Positions 34,436-42,535 of a stretch of DNA of 64,000 nt are shown piece by piece (position 1 is the stretch's first letter; each line of letters opens with the position of its first letter). The notes beneath the pieces are model-generated. The model searched no databases and had not been told where the DNA came from. It saw only the letters and a list, made by a program, of their open reading frames with translations. The position numbers and the translations under genes are program-made. This stretch comes from Streptomyces spinoverrucosus (GTDB taxonomy: Bacteria > Actinomycetota > Actinomycetes > Streptomycetales > Streptomycetaceae): positions 1,798,001 to 1,862,000 of the forward strand of contig NZ_JADPZX010000001.1 in NCBI RefSeq assembly GCF_015712165.1, written 5' to 3'.

Positions 34436-35973
34436 GCCCGTTCGAGCAGCACGCGTCCGTAGCCGGGCAGCGTGGGCAGCCCCTGGACGGCGGGCGCGGC
34501 GAGGTCGATGCCGTCGGCCATCCCCCACAGCAGGTAGCCCGAGCTCTCGTGCTCGATGCGCTGGACCTCCTTCAGCAGCCCGGCCCGCTCGGCCGCGTCG
34601 GCGGTGCCGATCGCCTTCTCGTACGCGGTGTCGAAGGCCTTGTCCTGCCAGCCGGCCTCGTTGGTGCCGCTTTCGGAGACCATGGTCTTGCTGGCGAAGA
34701 AGACCACGGAGTCGTTGGTGCCCCAGTAGGTGGTGTAGAGGTCGCCCTTCAGCCAGGTCTTGTCCCAGAAGGTCGCCGACTCCTGCTTGACCACCTTGAC
34801 CTTCACCCCGGCCTCGCGGACCTGGGAGGCGAAGAGGGTCGCCGACTCGGCGAGCCCGGCGATGTCCTCGGTGGTGAGCAGCTCGTACGTCTTCGAGGTG
34901 TCGAACCGGGCTTCCTTCAGCAGCTGCTTGGCCCGCGCCAGGTCCCGTCCTCGCTGGGGGATGTCCTTGGCGTAGGCGGGGTCGCCGGTGCCGAGGATGT
35001 CGTTGGCGACGCTGCCGTAGCCGGAGAGGACCTGCTCGACCATGGCCTCGCGGTCGACGGCCAGGCGGAGCGCCTCGCGGACCTTGGGGTCGGCGAACGG
35101 GCCGTCGGCGGTGCGCATGACAATCGGCATCGCCATGTCGTTGGGGCGGCGGATCGTCTGGATGTCGCCGCGGCCCTTGGCCGTTCGGGCGGCGACCGCG
35201 CCGACGTTGGAGGCGAGGTCTATCTGGCCCGACAGCAGGGCGTTGGCCATCGCCTGCGGGCTCTCGAAGATCTTCACCTCGATGGCGTCGAGGTACACGT
35301 CGCCGCCGTACCAGTCGTCGTTGCGCACCAGGCGCGCGTTGCCGCCGCGGAACCAGTCCAGCTTGAAGGGGCCGGTGCCGGGCGCCTTGGCGATGTCCTT
35401 GTCGGCCGTGTCCTTGGGGACGACGAAGGTGGTGAGCCGCAGCAGCAGCGGGAGTTCGGCGTTGGCGTAGTCGGAGACGAGGACGACGGTGTCGTCGCCG
35501 TCGGCCGTGATGTTCTCGGCCTGGATGCCGGGCAGCCGGGAGGCGCCGGACGGGGTGCCGCGCAGTCGGCGCAGCGAGAAGACTACGTCGTCGGCGGTGA
35601 CCGGTGAGCCGTCGTGGAACTTCGCGCCCTTGGCGATGGTGAACCGCCAGGTCTTCAGGTCCTCGGACGGCTGCCAGCGGGCCGCCAGCCGCGGCATGGT
35701 GTTCGGCTTGGTGCCGGGCACGGTCAGCGTGTCGTATACGAGGCTGATGATGAGGTAGTCGCTCTCGTTGGCCTGGCTGCCGTGCGGGTCGCGGGTGATG
35801 GCGCCCGCGCGGCCGAGGGCACCGACCCGGAGGGTGCCGCCACGGCGGGGCTTGGCGGTGGCGCCGGGTGCGGACCCGGCTGTGTCGTCGTCACTGCCGC
35901 CGCAGCCGGTGAGCAGGGTGGCCGCGCTGATGGCGCCGCCGGCCCACAGCAGTTGACGTCTCGTCAGGTCCAC
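34420..35973 (-). CDS. ABC transporter substrate-binding lipoprotein (family 5)
   Basis: A 517-residue SBP_bac_5 lipoprotein from GTG 35973. The N-terminus has both a twin-arginine motif (TRRQLLW) and a lipobox LLTGC with Cys24, so export by Tat and lipid anchoring are likely. Family marks include the GGTLRVG start of the mature fold, DLKTWRFTIAKGAKFHDG and VREALRLAVDREAM. Family 5 proteins bind peptides, nickel chelates or opine-type metallophores. Its promoter region faces the dioxygenase operon, with two iron-box-like sites between, so it probably captures the iron complex of the compound made by that operon. Confidence 0.92.
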   Translation of the reverse strand: MDLTRRQLLWAGGAISAATLLTGCGGSDDDTAGSAPGATAKPRRGGTLRVGALGRAGAITRDPHGSQANESDYLIISLVYDTLTVPGTKPNTMPRLAARWQPSEDLKTWRFTIAKGAKFHDGSPVTADDVVFSLRRLRGTPSGASRLPGIQAENITADGDDTVVLVSDYANAELPLLLRLTTFVVPKDTADKDIAKAPGTGPFKLDWFRGGNARLVRNDDWYGGDVYLDAIEVKIFESPQAMANALLSGQIDLASNVGAVAARTAKGRGDIQTIRRPNDMAMPIVMRTADGPFADPKVREALRLAVDREAMVEQVLSGYGSVANDILGTGDPAYAKDIPQRGRDLARAKQLLKEARFDTSKTYELLTTEDIAGLAESATLFASQVREAGVKVKVVKQESATFWDKTWLKGDLYTTYWGTNDSVVFFASKTMVSESGTNEAGWQDKAFDTAYEKAIGTADAAERAGLLKEVQRIEHESSGYLLWGMADGIDLAAPAVQGLPTLPGYGRVLLERAWLAR

Positions 35974-36005
35974 GTCGTCCTCGTTTTCGCAGGGCGTTCG
36001 CTTGC

Positions 36006-36024
36006 TGAGGTTTGCCTACCCTGC
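36006..36024. promoter_or_regulatory. IdeR/DmdR-like iron box 1
   Basis: The core AGGTTTGCCTACCCT (36008-36022) reads AGGGTAGGCAAACCT on the other strand and matches the actinobacterial iron-repressor palindrome AGGTTAGGCTAACCT at 13 of 15 positions. It lies 33 bases upstream of the importer operon start. Confidence 0.62.
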
Positions 36025-36069
36025 CTCACAGGGGGCGCACAAGGGCGCACGGAGTGAGAAAGAACAAAC

Positions 36070-36088
36070 TTAGGTAAGCCTTGCCTGT
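36070..36088. promoter_or_regulatory. IdeR/DmdR-like iron box 2
   Basis: TTAGGTAAGCCTTGCCTGT holds the near-palindromic core AGGTAAG-C-CTTGCCT and matches 13 of 19 positions of the TTAGGTTAGGCTAACCTAA consensus. It overlaps the proposed -35 element of the rightward promoter, a position suited to repression by an iron-loaded DmdR/IdeR protein. Confidence 0.68.
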
Positions 36089-36109
36089 GACTTGCGCGTT
36101 GACTATGTT
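36081..36109 (+). promoter_or_regulatory. Candidate promoter of the metallophore operon
   Basis: A -35 hexamer TTGCCT (36081-36086) and a -10 hexamer TATGTT (36104-36109) are separated by 17 bases. The -35 lies inside iron box 2. Predicted transcription start is near 36116, leaving a leader of about 130 bases before the ATG at 36248. Confidence 0.5.
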
Positions 36110-36247
36110 TCAGCTCGGCAACGGGCCGGACACATTCCGTGACCCGCCCCGCAAAGCTTCATATCTGTGCCCGTTCACACCGGGACGCCGTGCCGACCAC
36201 ACGTGCGCGTCCCGCATCAACCCCCCGCACCCGAACGGACGGTTTAC

Positions 36248-37237
36248 ATGCAGACGGGAACTTTCCCCGTACGCACGCTCACCCCTGCCTCGGTCGCCGA
36301 GCTGACCACCGCCGCCGAGACCCTGCTCACCGCCTTCGCCGGTTCGCCCAGCCACCCCGGACTTCTCGACCAAGTCCCCGCGGTCGCCGCCTCGTTGGGC
36401 GAGGAGTTACACCACGCCTGCCGCCCCTCCGACACACCCGACGGCCTCTTCGTGCTGGACGGTCTGGATGTCGACGACGCCACGCTCGCCCCGACGCCCG
36501 ACCACTGGTCGAGCGCCGGTGACGCGGGCGCCGTGCACGACGTCGCGCTGCTGCTGATCTCGGCGCTGATGGGCGTCCCGATCGCCTGGGAGGGCCAGCA
36601 GGACGGCCGGTTCGTGCACAACATCGTGCCCTCGCCCGGACACGAGGCCGAACAGACCGGCGCCAGCAGCAGCGTGCTGCTCAGCCCGCACACCGAGGAC
36701 GCCTTCCACCCCGGCCGCGCCCATCTGCTGCTGCTCGCCTGCCTGCGCAACCCCGACGCGGTCGCGACCACGGCGGCCAGTGTGCGCCGGGTTCAACTAA
36801 CCGACAGCGACACGGAGTTGCTCAGTCGCCCGGAGCTGCCGATCCTGCCCGACGACGCCTACGAGGAGGCGCGGGCGTACGAGGGTGAGGCGCCGCCCGT
36901 GCCGACGCTGTGGGAGTCGCAGGACGGCCCGACCCTGCGCTTCGACCCCGCCTACACGCCTCTGGACCGGGCCTCGGCCGAACACCGCGCCGCGTACGGC
37001 CGCCTGGCGGAGGAACTCTCCCGCGTCTCGGTGGCGGTGAGCCTCGAACCCGGCCAGGTACTGGTCGTCGACAACGACCTCGTGGTGCACGGCAGGGTCC
37101 CTTTCAAGGCCAGGTACGACGGTACGGACCGCTGGCTGAAACGTTCCTCCGTACGCGTTCCGGGGCGTCGGACCCGTCCGCCGGAAGAACGGTTCGAACA
37201 CGGTTACGGCCAGAAGGTTCTGGAGGCTTACGTATGA
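36248..37237 (+). CDS. Fe(II)/2-oxoglutarate dioxygenase, clavaminate synthase/VioC-like
   Basis: A 329-residue TauD-superfamily oxygenase. The iron ligands are His148 and Glu150 in SPHTEDAFHPG and His281 in LVVHGRVPF; the HxE (not HxD) variant is typical of amino-acid beta-hydroxylases such as arginine (VioC), asparagine (AsnO) and clavaminate synthase. ARYDGTDRWLKR near the end carries the 2-oxoglutarate-binding arginine region. A free amino acid, perhaps arginine, is the likely substrate. It is the first gene of an iron-boxed operon and overlaps the next gene by ATGA. Codon 54 is TTA, so translation may depend on bldA and hence on development. Confidence 0.87.
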   Translation: MQTGTFPVRTLTPASVAELTTAAETLLTAFAGSPSHPGLLDQVPAVAASLGEELHHACRPSDTPDGLFVLDGLDVDDATLAPTPDHWSSAGDAGAVHDVALLLISALMGVPIAWEGQQDGRFVHNIVPSPGHEAEQTGASSSVLLSPHTEDAFHPGRAHLLLLACLRNPDAVATTAASVRRVQLTDSDTELLSRPELPILPDDAYEEARAYEGEAPPVPTLWESQDGPTLRFDPAYTPLDRASAEHRAAYGRLAEELSRVSVAVSLEPGQVLVVDNDLVVHGRVPFKARYDGTDRWLKRSSVRVPGRRTRPPEERFEHGYGQKVLEAYV

Positions 37238-38235
37238 CCGACACAGGCAACGGCGACAGCTCCACACTGCGGATCCTCAGCACCAGCGACGTCGCCGGCA
37301 TCGAGATCGGCCTCACCGATGTCGTCTCCGTCGTCGAGCAGGCGTACGGCACGCTCGCCGAGGGCCGCTCCGACAACCCGCGCAAACTCACCGTGCAACC
37401 CGAGGACGGCCACTCGGTGGCGTACGCGATGCTCGGCCGGGACGGGGTGCGCGGAGTCGTCGCGATCAAGACGTCGTACAAGTACGGCCTGCACGAGGAC
37501 CGCGACAAGCAGCACTACTACACGACGCTCACCCTCTACGACGACGAGACCGGCCTGCCGGTGGCGATGATGGACTGCGGCCGGGTCGGCGCCCTGCGCA
37601 CCCCCGCGGTCTCCGCGCTGCTGGCCCGCGAACTCGCCGCGCCGGGCAGCCGCAGCGCCCTCGTCATCGGCACCGGCACGCAGGGGCGGCTCGCGCTGCC
37701 GTTCCTGCTGACGACCCGGCCGGACCTGGAGCGGCTGATGCTGTCCGGCACGCATCCGGAGGGCATCCGCGCGGTGCGGGAACAGCTCGAAACCCACTTC
37801 CCACAACGGGAGTTGGAGGTCGTGACCGATCTGCGGGCGGCCGCCGAGGACGCCGACATCGTGCTCGCCACCGCCGGCCCGAACACCCCGGCCTCCGTCG
37901 AGGCGGAGTGGCTGAAGCCGGCGGCCCTGTGCGTGCTCGTCGGCTACGGCATCGCCCCCTCCACCCTGCACCGCGCCGACCGGGTCGTCGCCACCAGCGC
38001 CGCGCAGATGAAGGTCACCGGCACCGACATGGCGGACGCCGACGGTCATCTGCGTGATGCGGACGCCGAGTTCCCCGAGGTGCTCGCGGGGCGGGCGGAC
38101 GGGCGGACGGATCCGGGGCAGCGGATCTTCGCGTACAACAGCGGGCTGGTCGTCACCGACATCGCCCTGGGCCACCGGTTCGCGCAACTCGCCCTCGCCC
38201 AGGGGCTGGGCACGGCGGTGCCGCTGTGGCGGTGA
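37234..38235 (+). CDS. SbnB-like / ornithine cyclodeaminase-family dehydrogenase
   Basis: A 333-residue NAD-dependent enzyme of the ornithine cyclodeaminase/mu-crystallin family. The Rossmann motif is VIGTGTQGRLALPF near 145-158; NPRKLTVQPEDGHSVAYAML and the MMDCGRVGALRTPAVSALLA core are typical (read as MDCGRVGALRT). With an SbnA-like synthase in the same operon it is better read as SbnB, which oxidatively cleaves N-(2-amino-2-carboxyethyl)-glutamate to release L-2,3-diaminopropionate, or as a variant acting on a related adduct, than as a proline-forming cyclodeaminase. It starts within the dioxygenase stop (ATGA). Confidence 0.85.
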   Translation: MTDTGNGDSSTLRILSTSDVAGIEIGLTDVVSVVEQAYGTLAEGRSDNPRKLTVQPEDGHSVAYAMLGRDGVRGVVAIKTSYKYGLHEDRDKQHYYTTLTLYDDETGLPVAMMDCGRVGALRTPAVSALLARELAAPGSRSALVIGTGTQGRLALPFLLTTRPDLERLMLSGTHPEGIRAVREQLETHFPQRELEVVTDLRAAAEDADIVLATAGPNTPASVEAEWLKPAALCVLVGYGIAPSTLHRADRVVATSAAQMKVTGTDMADADGHLRDADAEFPEVLAGRADGRTDPGQRIFAYNSGLVVTDIALGHRFAQLALAQGLGTAVPLWR

Positions 38236-39590
38236 CGACGACGAACGCCGTACCGACCCTGCCCGGACACACCAGCGAGGAACTGCGGTCACTGCTCGCG
38301 GACAACTCGCTGCTGCACGAGCTGAGTCACGGCCTCGGCGGGCCGTTCCACCTGCTGTTTCCCCACCGCTTCGACGCCAACGCCGACGCGTTCCGGAAGG
38401 TGTTCACGCAGACGGGCGTCGACGGGCGGGTCTACTACGCCAAGAAGGCCAACAAGGCCGCCGTCTACGCCGAGCGGGCCGCCGTGCTGGGGCTCGGCGT
38501 GGATGTCGCGAGCCACGGGGAGCTGCGCGAGGCGCTCGCCGCCGGGGTGCCCGGGGCCGACCTGGTCGTCACCGGTCCCGCCAAGGCGGACGAGCTGCTG
38601 CGGGTCGCCGTGCTCCAGGGGGCGCTGGTGGCCGTGGACGCGCTCGACGAACTGGAGCGTGTCCTGGGACTGGCCGCCGAACTGGCGCGGAGCGCACGAG
38701 TGCTGCTGCGCCGACTGCCGACCGGGCAGCCGCACAGCCGGTTCGGGATGGACGCGGACGAGATCGAGACGGCGCTGCGACGCTGCGCGGGCGGGCCCGT
38801 CGAGGTGGCGGGCTTCAGCTTCCATCTCTCCGGTTACGACGTCCAGGCGCGCGCCGACGCGGCCGGTGAGCTGATCCGGCTGTGCCGGTACGCCCGGACG
38901 CTGGGCCTGCGGGCCGACGCGATCAGCATCGGAGGCGGTTTCCCGGTCGACTACACGGACGCGGAGAGCTGGCGCCGGTTCACCGAGGAGCAGCGGCCCG
39001 AGCACTATCACGCCGAAAAGACGTTCTCCGGCGGTTTCTACCCGTACCACTCCCCCGTCGCCGGGGCCGCCGCCCTGGCCGGGATCCTGGCGGCCGTGCC
39101 CGCCGGGGAGAGCGCGCCGCTGGCCGAACTGCTGCGCACGGCCGGGGTGTCGCTGCTCGTGGAGCCGGGGCGGGCGCTGCTGGACCAGGCCGGGTGCACG
39201 GTGTTCCGGGTGCGGGGCGTCAAGGAGCGCGACGGGTACGGGATCCTCACCGTGGACGGGAGCAGCCTGAGCCTGTCGGAGCAGTGGTTCGAGAGCGAGT
39301 TCCTGCCGGACCCGGTGCTGGTGCCCCGTACCGCACGGGCGCCCGGGGTCTTCCCGGCCTGTGTGGGCGCCGCGACCTGTCTGGAGTCCGACCTGCTCAC
39401 CTGGCGCAAGGTGCCCTTCCCGAGCCGCCCGCACATCGGCGACCTGCTGGTCTACCTCAACACGGCCGGCTACCAGATGGACTCCAACGAATCCCCGTTC
39501 CACGAGCTGCCGTTGCCGCCGAAGGTCGTCATCGAGCGTGCCCCCGGCTCCGCCGTCCGCCCCCGCTGGCGTCTCGACCGCCACCCGTAG
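38226..39590 (+). CDS. PLP-dependent decarboxylase, alanine racemase fold (SbnH/LysA-like)
   Basis: A 454-residue fold-type III PLP enzyme. The Schiff-base Lys is Lys74 in YYAKKANK; SFHLSGYDVQ and ISIGGGFPVDY are the usual HVGS- and GGGF-like motifs, and the C-terminal CVGAATCLESD contains the catalytic Cys region. Start GTG 38226; a GTG six bases later overlapping the upstream stop is equally possible. In staphyloferrin B synthesis SbnH decarboxylates a diaminopropionate moiety to an ethylenediamine unit; the same chemistry would supply the ethylenediamine bridge of aminopolycarboxylate metallophores such as EDDS and EDHA. The adjacent SbnA- and SbnB-like genes support that reading. Confidence 0.86.
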   Translation: MAVTTTNAVPTLPGHTSEELRSLLADNSLLHELSHGLGGPFHLLFPHRFDANADAFRKVFTQTGVDGRVYYAKKANKAAVYAERAAVLGLGVDVASHGELREALAAGVPGADLVVTGPAKADELLRVAVLQGALVAVDALDELERVLGLAAELARSARVLLRRLPTGQPHSRFGMDADEIETALRRCAGGPVEVAGFSFHLSGYDVQARADAAGELIRLCRYARTLGLRADAISIGGGFPVDYTDAESWRRFTEEQRPEHYHAEKTFSGGFYPYHSPVAGAAALAGILAAVPAGESAPLAELLRTAGVSLLVEPGRALLDQAGCTVFRVRGVKERDGYGILTVDGSSLSLSEQWFESEFLPDPVLVPRTARAPGVFPACVGAATCLESDLLTWRKVPFPSRPHIGDLLVYLNTAGYQMDSNESPFHELPLPPKVVIERAPGSAVRPRWRLDRHP

Positions 39591-39604
39591 GGAGTTCTCG
39601 CACC

Positions 39605-40639
39605 ATGTCCATGGATCACCCCCTGCACCGTCCGGCCATCGTCCGCCAGGTCTGCGAACTCATCGGAGCCACCCCGCTGTTCGAGCTCTGCCGCACCGAC
39701 GCCGACGTACGGCTGCTGCTGAAGCTGGAGCAGTACAACCCGACCGGCACGGCCAAGATACGCATGGCCCGGCAGATGGTCCTCGACGCGGAGGAGCGCG
39801 GGCTGCTGCGGCCCGGCGGCCGGATCGTGGAGTCCACCTCCGGCAACACGGGCCTGGGCCTCGCCGTGGTCGCCGCCGAGCGCGGCTACACCTTCACCGC
39901 CGTCGTCGACCACCACGCCGCCGCCGACAAGCTGCGCGCCATGAAGGCGCTGGGCGCCGAGCTGATCTATGTCGCCGCCGAGGGCGACGAGGAGCTGGCC
40001 ACCGCCGCCCGCGAGGAACTCGCCGAGCGACTGGCCGCCGAGAGCGACAACGCGTACTTCACCGAGCAGCACAACAACCCGGCGAACGGGGACGGTTACC
40101 GCCCGGTCGCGCATGAACTCGACGCCGCGCTGGACGGCCGTATCGACATCCTCGTCGGAGCCGTCGGCACCGGCGGTGGGCTCTTCGGTACCGGTGGGGA
40201 ACTCCGGAAGACGGTCCCCGGCGTGCGCATCGTCGGCGTCGAACCCGAGGGGTCCATCGCCTTCGGGCCGCCCGCCCACGACTACTACCAGTCGGGCACC
40301 GGCACGCCCGAGGGCGCCACGATCGGGGCGATGGTCGACTACGAGCTGCTCGACGAGGGCGTGAAGGTCGGCGACGTCGAGGCGTTCGCGACCGCGCGGG
40401 TCGTCGCCCGGCGCACCGGACTGCTGATCGGCGGCTCGGCGGGCGGCGTGGTGTACGAGGCGCTGGCCCGGCTCTCGTCGCTGCCACCGGGAACGACTAT
40501 GGTCGCGCTCGTCAACGACGGCGGGGAGAAGTACCTGGACACGGTGTTCGACGACGACTGGATGGCCGCGCGCGATCTCGTCGACCCCGACGTGGAACGC
40601 GAGGTCGACGCGCTGCTGACCAAACTCCGCCACGCCTAG
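39605..40639 (+). CDS. SbnA-like PLP synthase (cysteine synthase family)
   Basis: A 344-residue fold-type II PLP enzyme. The PLP Lys is Lys51 in YNPTGTAKIRMA; VESTSGNTGLGLA is the phosphate/Asn loop; GAVGTGGGLFGTGGEL is the glycine-rich cofactor site. Family members replace the phosphate or acetyl group of O-phospho- or O-acetyl-serine with a nucleophile; SbnA uses the amine of glutamate. In this operon an amino acid such as aspartate or glutamate is a likely nucleophile, giving a diaminopropionate-type backbone. It follows the decarboxylase by 14 bases. Confidence 0.87.
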   Translation: MSMDHPLHRPAIVRQVCELIGATPLFELCRTDADVRLLLKLEQYNPTGTAKIRMARQMVLDAEERGLLRPGGRIVESTSGNTGLGLAVVAAERGYTFTAVVDHHAAADKLRAMKALGAELIYVAAEGDEELATAAREELAERLAAESDNAYFTEQHNNPANGDGYRPVAHELDAALDGRIDILVGAVGTGGGLFGTGGELRKTVPGVRIVGVEPEGSIAFGPPAHDYYQSGTGTPEGATIGAMVDYELLDEGVKVGDVEAFATARVVARRTGLLIGGSAGGVVYEALARLSSLPPGTTMVALVNDGGEKYLDTVFDDDWMAARDLVDPDVEREVDALLTKLRHA

Positions 40640-40659
40640 AGGAAGTACGCCCAGATTCG

Positions 40660-42051
40660 ATGCCTCCCGCCCTCACCCGTCTTCGCACCGACAGCCGCGC
40701 CCTGGCCACGCTCGCCGTGCCGCTCGCGCTCACCCAGCTCGCGCAGGTCGCGCTGACCACCACCGACACCGTCATGATGGGCCTGATCGGCACCGAGGCC
40801 CTGGCGGCCGGCGGTCTGGCGATGGTCATCTTCAACCAGCTGCGCACCATGGGCGTCGGCCTGGTCACCGCCGTCGGCAACCAGGTCGCCGCCGCCGACG
40901 CGCGCGGCGAGAAGGCCGACTCGGACGCGGCGCAGGAGGACGTCCGGGACCTGGTCCGGGCGAGCCTGCTGCTGGCCACGCTCGCCGGTGCCGCCGGAGC
41001 CGTCCTCATGGTCGCCATCGGGCACGCCGTGGTCTGGCTCGGCCAGGACCCGGACGTCGTCGACGCGGCGAAGCCGGTGCTGTACGCGATGGCGCCGGGG
41101 CTGCTGCCCTGTCTGTGGTTCCAGGCGATCCGGCAGTTCACCGTCGGCATGCGCCGCCCGCAGGCCCTGCTGCGCATCACGCTCGCCTCGATCGCCGTCA
41201 ACGCGGGCCTCAACTGGGCGTTCATCCACGGCACTTGGTTCTTCCCCGAGTTGGGTCTGCCCGGCATCGGCCTGGCCACGACCTCCGTGTACGCCCTGTC
41301 GTTCCTGGCCCTGTACGCCTCCGCCCGCCGCGATGCGCGGCTCGCGCCGCTGCTGTCCCTGAGCATCTGGAAGACCCGGCCCGCGACCCTGCGCCGGCTG
41401 ACGTCACTCGGTACGCCGATCGCCGCGACCTACGGCTCCGAGGCGGGGTTCTTCTCCGTCGTCGCCCTGCTGGTCGGCAGCTTCGGCACGGCCGCGCTGG
41501 CCGCGCACACGGCCGTCAACCAGCTCGTCTACATCGTGTTCCAGATCGCGGTGGGCCTCTCGCACGCCGCGTCCCTCGGCGTCAGCCGGGAACTCGCCCT
41601 CGGCAACACGGCCGCGGCCCGGCGGCTGCAGACGACCGCGCTCGCGATGGCCGCGACGGTGATGGCGGCGGTGGCGGTCGTCTATGTGACCGTGCCCCGG
41701 CTGGTCCTGGCCCCGTTCTTCGACACCGCCGACACGACCACGACGGACATCGCCACGAACCTTCTGCTGGTCGCCGCCGTACTCCAGTTCTTCGACTGCG
41801 CACAGAACATCGGCGTGGGCCTGCTGCGCGGTCTGGACGACACCAAGGGCGGCTTCCGGGTCACCCTCGTCGGCTACTGGCTGGTCGGGCTGCCCGCCGC
41901 CGCACTGTTCGGTTTCGCCCTGGGCCTGGACACCCTCGGCATCTGGCTCGGCCTGCTCACCGGCCTCGCCACCACGGCGGCGCTGCTGCTGCGCCGGTTC
42001 GGGCAGGGCATCGCCCGGCGGAGCACGGCCTCCGCGCCTGCCGCCGTGTGA
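40660..42051 (+). CDS. MATE family efflux transporter
   Basis: A 463-residue, 12-helix MATE (DinF-branch) antiporter in the inner membrane, starting at ATG 40660, 20 bases after the SbnA-like gene. Twin halves are visible: TTTDTVMMGLIGTEALAAGGLAMVIF in the N half (motif DTVMMG) and AALAAHTAVNQLVYIVFQIAVGL in the C half (motif AAHTAVNQ). As the last gene of the iron-boxed operon it is the probable exporter of the metallophore. Confidence 0.9.
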   Translation: MPPALTRLRTDSRALATLAVPLALTQLAQVALTTTDTVMMGLIGTEALAAGGLAMVIFNQLRTMGVGLVTAVGNQVAAADARGEKADSDAAQEDVRDLVRASLLLATLAGAAGAVLMVAIGHAVVWLGQDPDVVDAAKPVLYAMAPGLLPCLWFQAIRQFTVGMRRPQALLRITLASIAVNAGLNWAFIHGTWFFPELGLPGIGLATTSVYALSFLALYASARRDARLAPLLSLSIWKTRPATLRRLTSLGTPIAATYGSEAGFFSVVALLVGSFGTAALAAHTAVNQLVYIVFQIAVGLSHAASLGVSRELALGNTAAARRLQTTALAMAATVMAAVAVVYVTVPRLVLAPFFDTADTTTTDIATNLLLVAAVLQFFDCAQNIGVGLLRGLDDTKGGFRVTLVGYWLVGLPAAALFGFALGLDTLGIWLGLLTGLATTAALLLRRFGQGIARRSTASAPAAV

Positions 42052-42094
42052 TCCGGCGGCAGGCGCGTTTCCCAACGGGAGGGGCTACGCGGGC

Positions 42095-42535
42095 CTACAG
42101 GTCGTCGCCCGAGTCCGGGTAGTCCTGGCGGTCCCCTTCCGGGTTCAGTGGGTCGTGGCCCACGGCGGCGAGGACGAGATACGCGCCGTAGGGCCCCGAG
42201 GTGCCGACGCCGGTCGCCTCGGCCTGCGCCTGACCGCCTTCGAGCCACGCGTCCTCGGTCACCCGCAGGTCCGGGGCGCCGAGGGTCCCGAGCAGCGAGC
42301 GCAAGGCATCGCCCGGCCCGCCCTCGGGCAGCGGGACCGCCACGAGCAGCTGCGCCACAAACCCCTCGCGCAGCCCGTCGGGGTGCGCCTCGCTGAACTC
42401 CATCGCCACCGGCCGCAGTTCGGTGACCAGCGGCAGCCAGGCGCGCACGGCCTCGTCCGGGACGCGGACCCGCGGCAGGTTCAGATCGATCCGGAAGACC
42501 ACCTGGTCCGGGTCGAACACCTTGGTGTATTCCAT
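42095..42535 (-). CDS. Presumed immunity protein of the adjacent polymorphic toxin
   Basis: A 146-residue acidic cytoplasmic protein from ATG 42535, its start sharing a base with the toxin stop (TGATG). Such coupling directly after a toxin C-terminus is the standard place for an immunity gene. No named immunity family was recognised. Strikingly, the last eight residues, YPDSGDDL, and the preceding EGDRQD repeat a sequence in the toxin just before its variable C-terminal domain (EGDGTQAYPDSGDDL), and the DNA is repeated too. A longer frame reaching 42877 is only the shadow of the toxin. Confidence 0.72.
   Translation of the reverse strand: MEYTKVFDPDQVVFRIDLNLPRVRVPDEAVRAWLPLVTELRPVAMEFSEAHPDGLREGFVAQLLVAVPLPEGGPGDALRSLLGTLGAPDLRVTEDAWLEGGQAQAEATGVGTSGPYGAYLVLAAVGHDPLNPEGDRQDYPDSGDDL
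42098..42128 (-). repeat. Direct repeat, distal copy (end of immunity gene)
   Basis: On the plus strand CAGGTCGTCGCCCGAGTC is identical to 43177-43194; identity extends to 31 bases with about two mismatches. It encodes YPDSGDDL followed at once by the stop codon. Confidence 0.8.

Noticed and set aside
36248..42051. Staphyloferrin B-type cluster
   Set aside because: SbnA-, SbnB- and SbnH-like genes are present but no NIS synthetase, and there is an extra dioxygenase, so the EDDS/EDHA logic fits better.
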